A stretch of DNA of 64,000 nucleotides from Chloranthus sessilifolius (lineage: Eukaryota; Streptophyta; Magnoliopsida; Chloranthales; Chloranthaceae): assembly GCA_021018995.1 (NCBI GenBank), contig CM037584.1:173246317-173310316 (forward strand), given 5' to 3'. Numbering within the stretch: the stretch's first letter is position 1; each line of letters opens with the position of its first letter. Below the pieces are notes generated by a model. The model ran no database searches and was not told the origin of the DNA. It saw only the letters and a program-made list of their open reading frames with translations. The position numbers and the translations under genes are program-made. This document shows positions 48,170-57,582 of the stretch, in pieces.

Positions 48170-48910
48170 TCAACGAATGGACAATGATTGAAATTCCTCT
48201 TTCTTCCCTAAATCGAATTCACACTCATCGAAAAAAGTTATGTTTCCCTTATCAGGTGTTGTAAGGGTGACATTTTCTTTCTCTTTCATCTCAATTTGAT
48301 TCTCAACTCCCTCCTCGACATAAGTATCGTTCCATTCCATTTCCTCTTCTCCTTGCACTTGCACTACCTCAACGCTCGTTATGCCATTCTCAAGCATAGT
48401 GACCAATTGGTCATCCTCATATTTTTGAACAAAATCAGATGAGTCCTCTTGAAGATGTTCTTTATTCTGATCGGTATCAATGAGGGACTCCTCTATTTCA
48501 ACTTTCCTTTGTAAGTACTCGATTATCTGACTAACTTGAGATTGTATCCTAGAAATTCTTTGAGTATTGGTGTGCACCAAACCTTTTAAATATTCTAAGG
48601 AGTAAGAAGAATTTTGGGCTGGTTCATATGAGTTTGTGTCTTGAAAGTATTGAGTTTGCTGTGAAAACTCATAAGGAAATTTGTTGGGATAAGAATTTTG
48701 ATCATTGTACGGCATCATATCACACATTAGAGGTTGATTAAAACCCCACATGTCATTAGATTGACTCTGCCAATCATGAGTGTTCCAAACCGGATTTAGT
48801 TGGACTTGTTCAGGGTAATAATTTGAGTTATTCAAGGGACACATAGGTGAAATGTGCATCGAATTTTCACAAATAGCACATGATTTTAGATTGAATCCAT
48901 GCATTGACAT
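48170..48910 (-). CDS. C left unit, ORF1: N-terminal zinc knuckle, Gln/Asn-rich gag-like
   Basis: 246 residues. Close to the N-terminus is CAICENSMHISPMC, an exact C-x2-C-x4-H-x4-C zinc knuckle, the RNA-binding motif of gag. A Gln/Asn/Tyr-rich part follows (to about residue 105), then an Arg/Gln helix (LVHTNTQRISRIQSQVSQI) and an acidic C-terminus. The usual gag capsid core is missing, so it looks like a rearranged or shortened gag. The ATG lies 52 bases after a canonical TATA box (TATAAATA, 48962-48969) and a palindrome cluster at 48970-49045. Confidence 0.6.
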   Translation of the reverse strand: MSMHGFNLKSCAICENSMHISPMCPLNNSNYYPEQVQLNPVWNTHDWQSQSNDMWGFNQPLMCDMMPYNDQNSYPNKFPYEFSQQTQYFQDTNSYEPAQNSSYSLEYLKGLVHTNTQRISRIQSQVSQIIEYLQRKVEIEESLIDTDQNKEHLQEDSSDFVQKYEDDQLVTMLENGITSVEVVQVQGEEEMEWNDTYVEEGVENQIEMKEKENVTLTTPDKGNITFFDECEFDLGKKEEFQSLSIR

Positions 48911-48961
48911 GATTTCACCAATAACAAAAGCTTTTTTTTAAATTTTTTTTTTTTTTTTTTT

Positions 48962-49045
48962 TATTTATAAAAATCGATTAATCGAGTAACACTCGATCAA
49001 TCGAGGAAAGCTCGATGCATCGACAGTGTGGGTCGATGCATCAAC
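48962..49045 (-). promoter_or_regulatory. TATA box plus palindrome cluster upstream of ORF1 (C left unit)
   Basis: Read on the minus strand, two TCGATGCATCGA-type sites, one TCGATCAATCGA and one TCGATTAATCGA come first. TTTTTATAAATAA follows directly, and the ORF1 start comes 52 bases later. The right unit repeats this at 57319-57400. Confidence 0.75.
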
Positions 49046-49200
49046 CTCCAAAAATTTTTTTTTTTTATTTTTTTATTTTTTTAAATTTGAAATTTTCGGA
49101 AATTTTTTTTTTTTTTTTTTTTTAAGCAGAAATACTATTTTAATCCTCGAAAATTCCTAAAATTTACTGTCTACCAAAAATTCAGATTTTCTAATTTTGA

Positions 49201-49218
49201 TCCCCGGCAACGGCGCCA
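49201..49218 (-). other. Primer-binding site for tRNA-Asp (C left unit)
   Basis: The plus strand reads TCCCCGGCAACGGCGCCA, the 3' end of plant tRNA-Asp(GTC) including CCA. So the minus-strand element has the complementary primer site six bases inside its 5' LTR (the middle one). It is not a tRNA gene: only the acceptor and T-arm end is present. Confidence 0.9.
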
Positions 49219-49224
49219 AAAACT

Positions 49225-51007
49225 TGATGTGATGTTTTTAATGTATGTTTTACTTTAAATGCACGAATCGGTTTGTATATAGTGGAGTGCGATGCGAGAT
49301 CGTTCCCACGAGGACTAATGTTGAAATACCTAAAAGAGACAAGCAATTCTAGAAATCTATTAAGATCTAACAGTATTCTACCAGTTTTATGATTTAAGCG
49401 GTTGATGGTAATTAATGACTATAAACTAAAATTCAATTGATGATTCACAAATAAAAGTGAAGATGATGATAAAGATGAAGATACTAAATCCTCCCATCTT
49501 TGGTCCGTTCTTCCTATAATATAAATCTAAGGATTAAATTATGAGATATTTCATTGGTAACAAACATCTTTTATGGAAGATCAATGGTCAACACCCTAAT
49601 AGGTTCCATGTTGCATCCTCATTAGGACTTAGATGATTTTCATATATAGATCACGGGATCAAAGTGCGGCTGACACGCATGATCTCAGGTTCAAATAAAA
49701 ACCATCCCCAAAGTGGGTGAAAATTCCAACAAGAATACCACTTACAAATTTGAAATCAAGGGCATGGCTCGGCACACTTTATTCAGATTATGAATTATTT
49801 AAGATAAAATTACCATTACAGAACCAAGATCCAGGGCATGGCTCGGCACACTCGATCCCATAACATAATCGTAATTAGATCCACACGATAAAAACAAAAA
49901 GACCATAACAATGATTGGGTAAAATTACCGTCACAGATCTGAGATCCCGGGCATGACTCGGCACACGCGATCCCGGTTAGTGGCGGGGATTTTATCCGTT
50001 CATGATAGCACAACAACCATAAAAATAAAATCTCATATTTTAATCCCTAATTTATATTAGTAAAAGTACATCCCTCGGATGGGAATCATTAGATCCCCAT
50101 CTCTATAAATTTAGCCACACATATTGAAAATAAATGACATAAATAAATAAAGACGGGAAAATAACATTAATTAAAATTACCTCAAACTTCCAAATAAATT
50201 ACCTCGATCCACACGTATGATAATCTTCAGAAACGAAATAAATGCAGGAATAAACTTTGAACAAAATTTATGAACTGAATACTGAAAAATTAAAGAACAA
50301 AGCTCTCAAAAAGAAATAATAAAACTTCCTATTTCTATGAAAAATAATGGCTAAAAACTAAAACTAAAAAAACTCTAATTCTCATCTCCTACGTTATTCT
50401 AATGCTGAAAAGATATCTAATCTCTATTCCCCTTTTTCCCGAAGTGTTTGAGTCTTTAAATAGAACCCGTCGCGCAAAGGTATCCTAAATCGACTTTTTA
50501 TGGTCGATTAATCGACTAATAATTTGTCGATGCATCGACGAGAAAATCCTCAAAATCACGTTTCGTGTCGAATCGTGTCGACTCAATTTCTGGCTCGATT
50601 AATCGAAATTCGATGCATCGACCCCAGAAATCCGTGAAAATCAGCATTTCTTGTGGTTCAGACACTGCTTCAGTATTTCAGCCATAACTTTCTGTCCCGA
50701 ACTCGGATTGAGACGATTCTTGCGCCGTTGGAAAGCTGACGAAAAGATCTACAACTTTCATGTTTTGACAATTTTGTAATTCGGCCGTCTTGAAGGTCCA
50801 AATTTAGCCCCAAGTCGCACCAAGTTCTTGATTACCCGAAATTGCAGTGCTTTGGCATTGTATTCAGAATTCTTGCGCTGTTTTCTATACTTGGCTCATA
50901 TTTACCTGAAACACTTCAAATCTAATCAATCTTATCAGATAGCCTTCATCGGACAGCTAAATATAGGTATTTAAGGGTGAAATATCCTCATTTTTCAGTA
51001 CTCATCA
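49225..51007 (-). repeat. Middle LTR of C (shared by both units)
   Basis: 1783 bp. It is bounded on the left by a primer site and on the right by a polypurine tract instead of target duplications, so it serves as 5' LTR of the left unit and 3' LTR of the right unit. Confidence 0.92.
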
Positions 51008-51021
51008 TACCCCCAAACCTA
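51008..51021 (-). other. Polypurine tract, C right unit
   Basis: Same TAGGTTTGGGGGTA string as at 42720-42733, abutting the middle LTR. Confidence 0.8.
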
Positions 51022-53029
51022 CACTTTGCTAGTCCTCGAGCAAAGCAAACTAAAGAAAATAAATGCCACTTTCGTAGGGAACACGATTGCACTTAGCATG
51101 TGCAACAAGCCTTTAAACCCCTAGGTGATCCTAGTGGAGGAGTTGTGTCCTGAGGGTTTACTGAAGTTACCCACAAACTTCAATATATTTTGAAATCATC
51201 GATAAAATTGAGTTTTCAAAACATGATTTTGATAACATATATACCATTCAAAACAAAATCATTAATCAATTCAACATGAATTCTCAATTTTAAATAACAA
51301 TGTTATACCAATCATACTAATATCCATTCAAATTAGTCCAATGCTCAAATCGTTAGATAGCTCATCCATTCATGCCTAAACGTGAAGTGTGTGCATAACC
51401 AAACCAAAATTCATTCATCTCAGAACGAGTTCAAACGGAAGACCGTTGGATCTGTTGTTTTGACTCAATCCTCACTTTAGGTATACTCTCAAAATATAAA
51501 GACACCGATAGTGGATAAGTTTTCACACATATGTGAGAGGTCAATACAAAGCAAATAAAAAGGTCTCACATGATAAATGAAACACGATGCAATCAATGAA
51601 CAAAAATAAATCTCATAAGAAGATACTTGTATATCCTAAGCATGTCATATCAAGTGTCATAAGTATCACATATTTACTCTCCACAAGGCGCTTACTAATG
51701 CAAGATCGATCATGAAGGTCTTTTAGGGTTGTAATGGGGCTCGTGAAAGGGTAAGAAAGAATTGGAAGTTGGGATTCAAAGTTTCGAGAAATTGAAAAGA
51801 AACAACTTTTGATTTTTTCTATTTCTTTTCTTTTCTACTCTCTCACTATTTTTCTCAATTTTTTCTATTTTTCTCAACTCACTTTTTCTTTTGAATTTCC
51901 TTTTCTTGAAGCACCTCAGATTTTTCATTACTTTTCACAATTTTCTTTTTCTTTTTCTCTCCCCTTTTTCTTTTTATTTTTGCCATACACTCTCAGTAAA
52001 CACCACAACTCAGTATCTCTCCACTTACTCTCTTTTCGTTCACTCTCATCCCTCGTTCCTAATTTCTCAGAAATAAGAAGGGTAAAGCTGAATTTTCAGA
52101 AATGGTGAAGGGTTAAAGGTTAACGTGGCTTATCAAAGAATGTATAAAGGTAAATTTTTCAATAGGCTCAAAGGGGCACTAGAAAGATAAATTTATTTGA
52201 GGTGGGGCATTTTAAGCACAAACGAGCCAAAGATGGCCTTCAATCATGTCCTTAAAAGATAGTAACTTTGCCTATTTGTCTTGAGTAGATATACAGTACA
52301 TTCTAACATAATGATATGAATTTGATTTCATGCAAAGTCACAAGTCAAAATGAAGTGTATGAGATTATGCAAAATAAATCGTACTCAAAGAAAACTCCGA
52401 GTTTATATATTCACTCATCAATGACGGGAAATTAGCTCTAAAGCTCACTGGGTTTAGTCTCCACTGAAATCCTAAGATTCAACATTCAAAACAGTTCATC
52501 GATTTCTAAGTCTTAGCTTGGTATCAGTGTAAAAAGTCTAAGCATGAATATCAAAAATTATCCACAACATATCACATTAAGCTTCATCATCTTAGATACA
52601 AGTAATCAAAATATGACACTATTATTCTCAAAATTAAATTCACATGCATCATCAACTAAAGTTTGAAAACAATCGTAAAATAATGTGTATGATGACTTCA
52701 AAAATAAAATTTTTTTTTTTTTTTTCAAATAAAATAAATAAATGACGTAAAATAATTAACCATACCCCCAAACCTAAAGATGACAATGTCCTCATTGACT
52801 GAAAGAAGTAGCGCACCCCCAAACCTGTATGAAAAAAGTACCTCAACACAAAGATCAGGTGCAGAGAATATATGCATCAAATCGGAACATGACAAAAAAT
52901 ATATTGAAGGGAATATGGTTACACTATTTAGGGAAAGAAAAACAACCTAAACTAAACAAAACAAAAAGGAAAGAAAAAACTAATAAATCCTAAAACATAA
53001 ATCCTAAACTACACATGAATCCAACTCTG

Positions 53030-53392
53030 TTAATCATTGGTAGGCGGACCCATCCACCTCGGGTCACTTAAATTGATATTCTTAGGCACAGGGAACAATT
53101 TCTCCCACAGATCAAGGGGAAATTGATGAGACACCGCCGATTGTAAGGATGGAGGTGGGGAGGCGAAAGTAGGAGATGAAGATGGGAGAGACGGTGACGG
53201 CATCACATCAATTATCTCGATATCAGTATGGATGCACGGTGTAGGAGATGTGGAGCGTTTTACCTTTTTTCGAGATGGTTCTCCCCAGTAAGGAATGATC
53301 ATCGGATCGAGGTCGATGATTTCAACATTGTTTGGCACAAAAGGGACCGTCCGATGAGAGCGGCGCTCCCGCTTTTTAGCAGTCTCCTCCAT
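53030..53392 (-). CDS. C right unit, ORF3: basic/Ser-Pro-rich protein
   Basis: Same 120-residue product as 44745-45107, starting MEETAKKRERR at 53392. A TATA-like CTATATTTT lies at 53488-53496, about 96 bases upstream, then the palindrome array 53663-53955. The frame is also open upstream of this ATG to 53530. I chose the ATG at 53392 because both units share it and the sequence upstream differs between units. Confidence 0.5.
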   Translation of the reverse strand: MEETAKKRERRSHRTVPFVPNNVEIIDLDPMIIPYWGEPSRKKVKRSTSPTPCIHTDIEIIDVMPSPSLPSSSPTFASPPPSLQSAVSHQFPLDLWEKLFPVPKNINLSDPRWMGPPTND

Positions 53393-53662
53393 CTTTGATA
53401 CGGGCTCTGGTAAGATATAATCGTCGGGCCATAAGAAAGAATGTGCAGAGTTAATGAAAAGTGAGCCTAAAGGTGAATATAAAGGGAAAAATATAGAGTT
53501 GGAGTAGGAGTGGAAAGAGGTGTCCTGCAAAAAGAAACAATGAAAAGTGTGGCAGTACGTCTAAGGGAGTCCATATACGTGAGAAAAGTGGCAAATCAGA
53601 GTTCCACTAGGAGTGCCGCCGAAAGAAAAAAAACAAAAAAACAAAAAAAACAGAAAGCGGTG

Positions 53663-53955
53663 GGGTCGATTAATCGACCCTTGAAGGTCGATGCATCGAC
53701 CCTTTGGTGGTCGATTAATCGACAGTGGGGTCGATGCATCGACACCCAAAAAAAAAATATATATATATATATATATTTTTTAAGCAACAGAGGGTCGATT
53801 AATCGATCCCTAAAGGTCGATGCATCGACCCTTTGGGGGTCGATTAATCGACAGAGGGGTCGATTCATCGACCTCCTACAAATTTTTTTTTTTTTTTTTT
53901 TTTCCGCAAACAGTGGGTCGATCAATCGAGTATAACCCTCGATTAATCGACACCA
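53663..53955. promoter_or_regulatory. Palindrome array upstream of ORF3 (C right unit)
   Basis: Four or more TCGATTAATCGA, three TCGATGCATCGA, one TCGATTCATCGA and one TCGATCAATCGA copies, with GGGTCGA/TCGACCC extensions that lengthen several palindromes to 16 bp or more. Confidence 0.8.
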
Positions 53956-54123
53956 TCTTGGCAGAGAGTTGAAAATTTGTGAAAATTAACTTTTTAAAAG
54001 TGCGTTCCAACTACTCTAAAGGCAACCGGTAATTTGCAAAATTTTGACAATCCCACACAGATTAGAAAACACACTTTTTCATTGATAAAGACGATGATTA
54101 CATGGACACTTCTGATTTGACTC

Positions 54124-55294
54124 CTAAAATAAACAGCCTAAACAAAAGAAAGAAAAAACACACAAAACGAAAAATCCTAATCCTAGACTAATCAAACTAA
54201 TCATCTCCATCCTCCTCGGCTTGGCGGGCCCTGGCGCGCATCTCATCATAACTATCAGGCCACATGCGCTGCCCGATTTGATGGAGGAAGGAACGATCAT
54301 AGTGGCTACAGAGGGCACCATGGTGTCGTCACGCTCTTGTAACGAGGTAATTTGGGCTTGGAGCGAGCCAAGCGACACACCCTCCTCGGGTCCTTGATCA
54401 GGTGCATGTTGGTCATCCTGACGGACGCGGCGGCGCTGGCGTGGTGGAGCCGGTTGGGCCGGTGCATCAGCAGGGCCATCAGGGACATTTCCCAAGAGAC
54501 GCATACTGCGGTTCCACTGGGTTGCACCATAACGATAGAATGCAAGGTCCCCGATATCATCATCCCGGTAGAACAGGAAACGAAGAAAATTGAACTTCAT
54601 AACATAATGGGGAAACCACCGGCTTCACCAAAGGTTTAGTGAGTTCGTCATGGCATCGCCACATGCCATCATGAATAATCCTGGGCACGTTGATCCATGA
54701 ATTGCGGTGGGCCCCATAAAGTGCTTGAACCCGATCACCGGTGCGCTCAGAAACGTGGCCACGGGGACAAAGATTGCTACTGACCACACTATCCCAAAAC
54801 AAAAGCGGGCGCGGCAACGCCGATCGCCTAGTGGCGATCCCAGAAGAAAATATGCCGCGGCACATCTCGTTGATTATATCCTCCTGAGACTCGTCGAGTT
54901 CCTCACCCAGAATGTGATTGTGAGGGCGCGACGAAACATTAAAGACCTCCGCAATGGTGTGCGGAAAAATCGGGCGCGACCACCCATCAATTGTAACAGT
55001 GAAGTGGGCGGCGACTTGATTCTCGATGGAGGCGGGCACCCATGCCATATTCTGATAGAATAACCGAACAACGCGTTCGGACACTTTGATCACGGGTGGA
55101 GTGAGGAGAAAATGGGCATTGAGAGCCATCGCATAGGCGAGGGAAACGGCGCAGATAGGCAGTGCTTGAAAAGCCGCGAGATCAAAAACATATTGAACAC
55201 AGTCGTGTCGGGTCGTGCGACCACTTGGCTGATCACGTGGATGACCAGCAGGGCGTTGTACAAGTCTTTGCGGCGCGGCAGAGGTCGAAGCCAT
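54124..55294 (-). pseudogene. C right unit, ORF2: 'plant transposon protein'-like accessory ORF
   Basis: It begins MASTSAAPQRLVQR at 55294. Family-like landmarks are VIKVSERVVRLFYQNMAW, FTVTIDGWSRPIFPHTIAE, LLFWDSVVSSNLCPRGHVSE and RTGDRVQALYG, then WINVPRII. They fit the order of the 'putative plant transposon protein' domain (PF20167 as I recall it; W-YFVSSRLLPT-HVS-VTRDRA--LYA and NVGRII). The function of that domain is unknown. The C-terminal part is Pro/Arg-rich (PAPPRQRRRVRQDD) followed by a short coiled coil (SLQAQITSLQE). A few breaks are present. A TATA-like CTATTTAAAT is at 55366-55375, 72 bases before the ATG. Confidence 0.6.
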
Positions 55295-55365
55295 GATTGC
55301 ACTGTCGGAATGTCGGAGGCAGTCAGAAAAACAAACTCAATGAAAAAAAATAGTGAGACTGCTCC

Positions 55366-56222
55366 ATTTAAATAGGCGCAAAGGCGCCCCTCGGGACGGA
55401 CACAATCAAAATAATCGATTAATCGACCAAAAGTGTCGATTAATCGACTCTATTGAAAAGAGGCGCGTCAGAAGTCCCGACGCATGTAAAACACGCAACG
55501 TCTTTAAGTGAAAAGACGCAACGTACGGAATGGAAAAGTCGATTAATCGACGCACTTACTCGATTAATCGACAGAAATCAAGGCAAACAAAAACCAAAAA
55601 CGCACGTCCCGAAGTAAAAGTCGATTAATCGATCCATAAAGAGTCGATTAATCGACACCAAATTAAAACAAAATTGACAGAATTTTAAAACGGCACAAGT
55701 TTCAAAAAAGTGTAGTCGATGCATCGACTCAAGGAGTCGATTAATCGACGAAAGAAAAGCCAAAATCCACATAAATGCAGTCGCCTTGAAAAAGGACACT
55801 GCATTAAATACTCTCGATTAATCGACCAAAAAGTGGTCGATTAATCGAGCACAAAGTGATCGATTAATCGAGCACAAAGTGATCGATGCATCGACCATGA
55901 GGGGTCGATGCATCGATTCTCAAAATTTTTTTTTTTTTTTTTTTTTTTTCTTCAAACATAGGGTCGATTAATCGAACCCTAAAGGTCGATGCATCGACCC
56001 TTTGGGGGTCGATTAATCGACAGAGGGGTCGATTCATCGACCTCCTAAAAATTTATTTTTTTTTATTTTTTATTTTTTTTTCATCGAAAAGAAATTAACC
56101 AAAAATGCAGACTGCATTGAAAAAGAAAACAGTCATTATGATTGTCGATCAATCGACTACAAGGAGTCGATTAATCGAGGGGGAGGTTCGATTAATCGAC
56201 ATACACTGTCGATTAATCGAGG
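55366..56222 (-). promoter_or_regulatory. TATA-like box and palindrome array upstream of ORF2 (C right unit)
   Basis: The TATA-like box lies at 55366-55375 (minus strand). The array of TCGATTAATCGA and TCGATGCATCGA runs from 55410 to 56222, with T tracts at 55926-55949 and 56048-56082. Confidence 0.75.
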
Positions 56223-56338
56223 AAGAAAAATAATTTTTTTTTTTTTTTTTTTTTTTTTAAGAAAAAATGCGAAATTAATCTACAAGGTGTAAATTCATTC
56301 CGAGTCCACCAGGATCCCAAATCTTCATGAAAAATTTT

Positions 56339-57267
56339 CTAAGGTGATCGTGATTTATTTAATCGTCTCGGTATTTCTCTTTTTAAGGACTTAGTTACAC
56401 CCCCATGGTGTGCCCAAGTGTCACCATTATGATCCATTTCTACCCTGTACTTGACATTCCCAAAATCACACTTCAGATTCAAACCCATGAATCTTTTTTC
56501 GGCATTCTGTTGATTATCTATGTATTCAACGAATGGACAACAGATTTGAAATTCCTCTTTCTTCCCTAAATCGAATTCACACTCATCGAAAAAAGTTATG
56601 TTTCCCTTATCAGGTGTTGTAAGGGTGACATTTTCTTTCTCTTTCATCTCAATTTGATTCTCAACTCCCTCCTCGACATAAGTATCGTTCCATTCCATTT
56701 CCTCTTCTCCTTGCACTTGCACTACCTCAACGCTCGTTATGCCATTCTCAAGCATAGTGACCAATTGGTCATCCTCATATTTTTGAACAAAATCAGATGA
56801 GTCCTCTTGAAGATGTTCTTTATTCTGATCGGTATCAATGAGGGACTCCTCTATTTCAACTTTCCTTTGTAAGTACTCGATTATCTGACTAACTTGAGAT
56901 TGTATCCTAGAAATTCTTTGAGTATTGGTGTGCACCAAACCTTTTAAATATTCTAAGGAGTAAGAAGAATTTTAATTTGGTTCATATGAGTTTGTGTCTT
57001 GAAAGTATTGAGTTCTTGTGAAAACTCATAAGGAAATTTGTTGGGATAAGAATTTTGATCATTGTACGGCATCATATCACACATTAGAGGTTGATTAAAA
57101 CCCCACATGTCATTAGATTGACTCTGCCAGTCATGAGTGTTCCAAACCGGATTTAGTTGGACTTGTTCAGGGTAATAATTTGAGTTATTCAAGGGACACA
57201 TAGGTGAAATGTGCATCGAATTTTCACAAATAGCACATGATTTTAGATTGAATCCATGCATTGACAT
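56339..57267 (-). pseudogene. C right unit, ORF1: zinc-knuckle, gag-like
   Basis: Right-unit counterpart of 48170-48910. It has the same C-x2-C-x4-H-x4-C knuckle near the N-terminus, a Gln/Asn-rich middle and an acidic end. This copy continues further at its C-terminal side (YRVEMDHNGDTWAHHGG) and is not one open frame. The start lies 52 bases downstream of TATAAATA (57319-57326). Confidence 0.6.
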
Positions 57268-57318
57268 GATTTCACCAATAACAAAAGCTTTTTTTTAAAT
57301 TTTTTTTTTTTTTTTTTT

Positions 57319-57400
57319 TATTTATAAAAATCGATTAATCGAGTAACACTCGATCAATCGAGGAAAGCTCGATGCATCGACAGTGTGGGTCGATGCATCA
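57319..57400 (-). promoter_or_regulatory. TATA box plus palindrome cluster upstream of ORF1 (C right unit)
   Basis: Same arrangement as at 48962-49045: palindromes at 57330-57400, then TATAAATA on the minus strand, then the ORF1 ATG at 57267. Confidence 0.75.
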
Positions 57401-57558
57401 ACCTCCAAAAATATTTTTTTTTTATTTTTTTATTTTTTTAAATTTGAAATTTTCGGAAATTTTTTTTTTTTTTTTTTTTTTAAGCAGAAATACTATTTTA
57501 ATCCTCGAAAATTCCTAAAATTTACTGTCTACCAAAAATTCAGATTTTCTAAATTTAA

Positions 57559-57576
57559 TCCCCGGCAACGGCGCCA
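57559..57576 (-). other. Primer-binding site for tRNA-Asp (C right unit)
   Basis: Same TCCCCGGCAACGGCGCCA string as in the left unit, six bases from the right LTR start at 57583. Confidence 0.9.
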
Positions 57577-57582
57577 AAAACT

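Noticed and set aside
49201-49218. tRNA-Asp gene
   Set aside because: Only the 18-base 3' end with CCA is present, next to an LTR. It is a primer-binding site.
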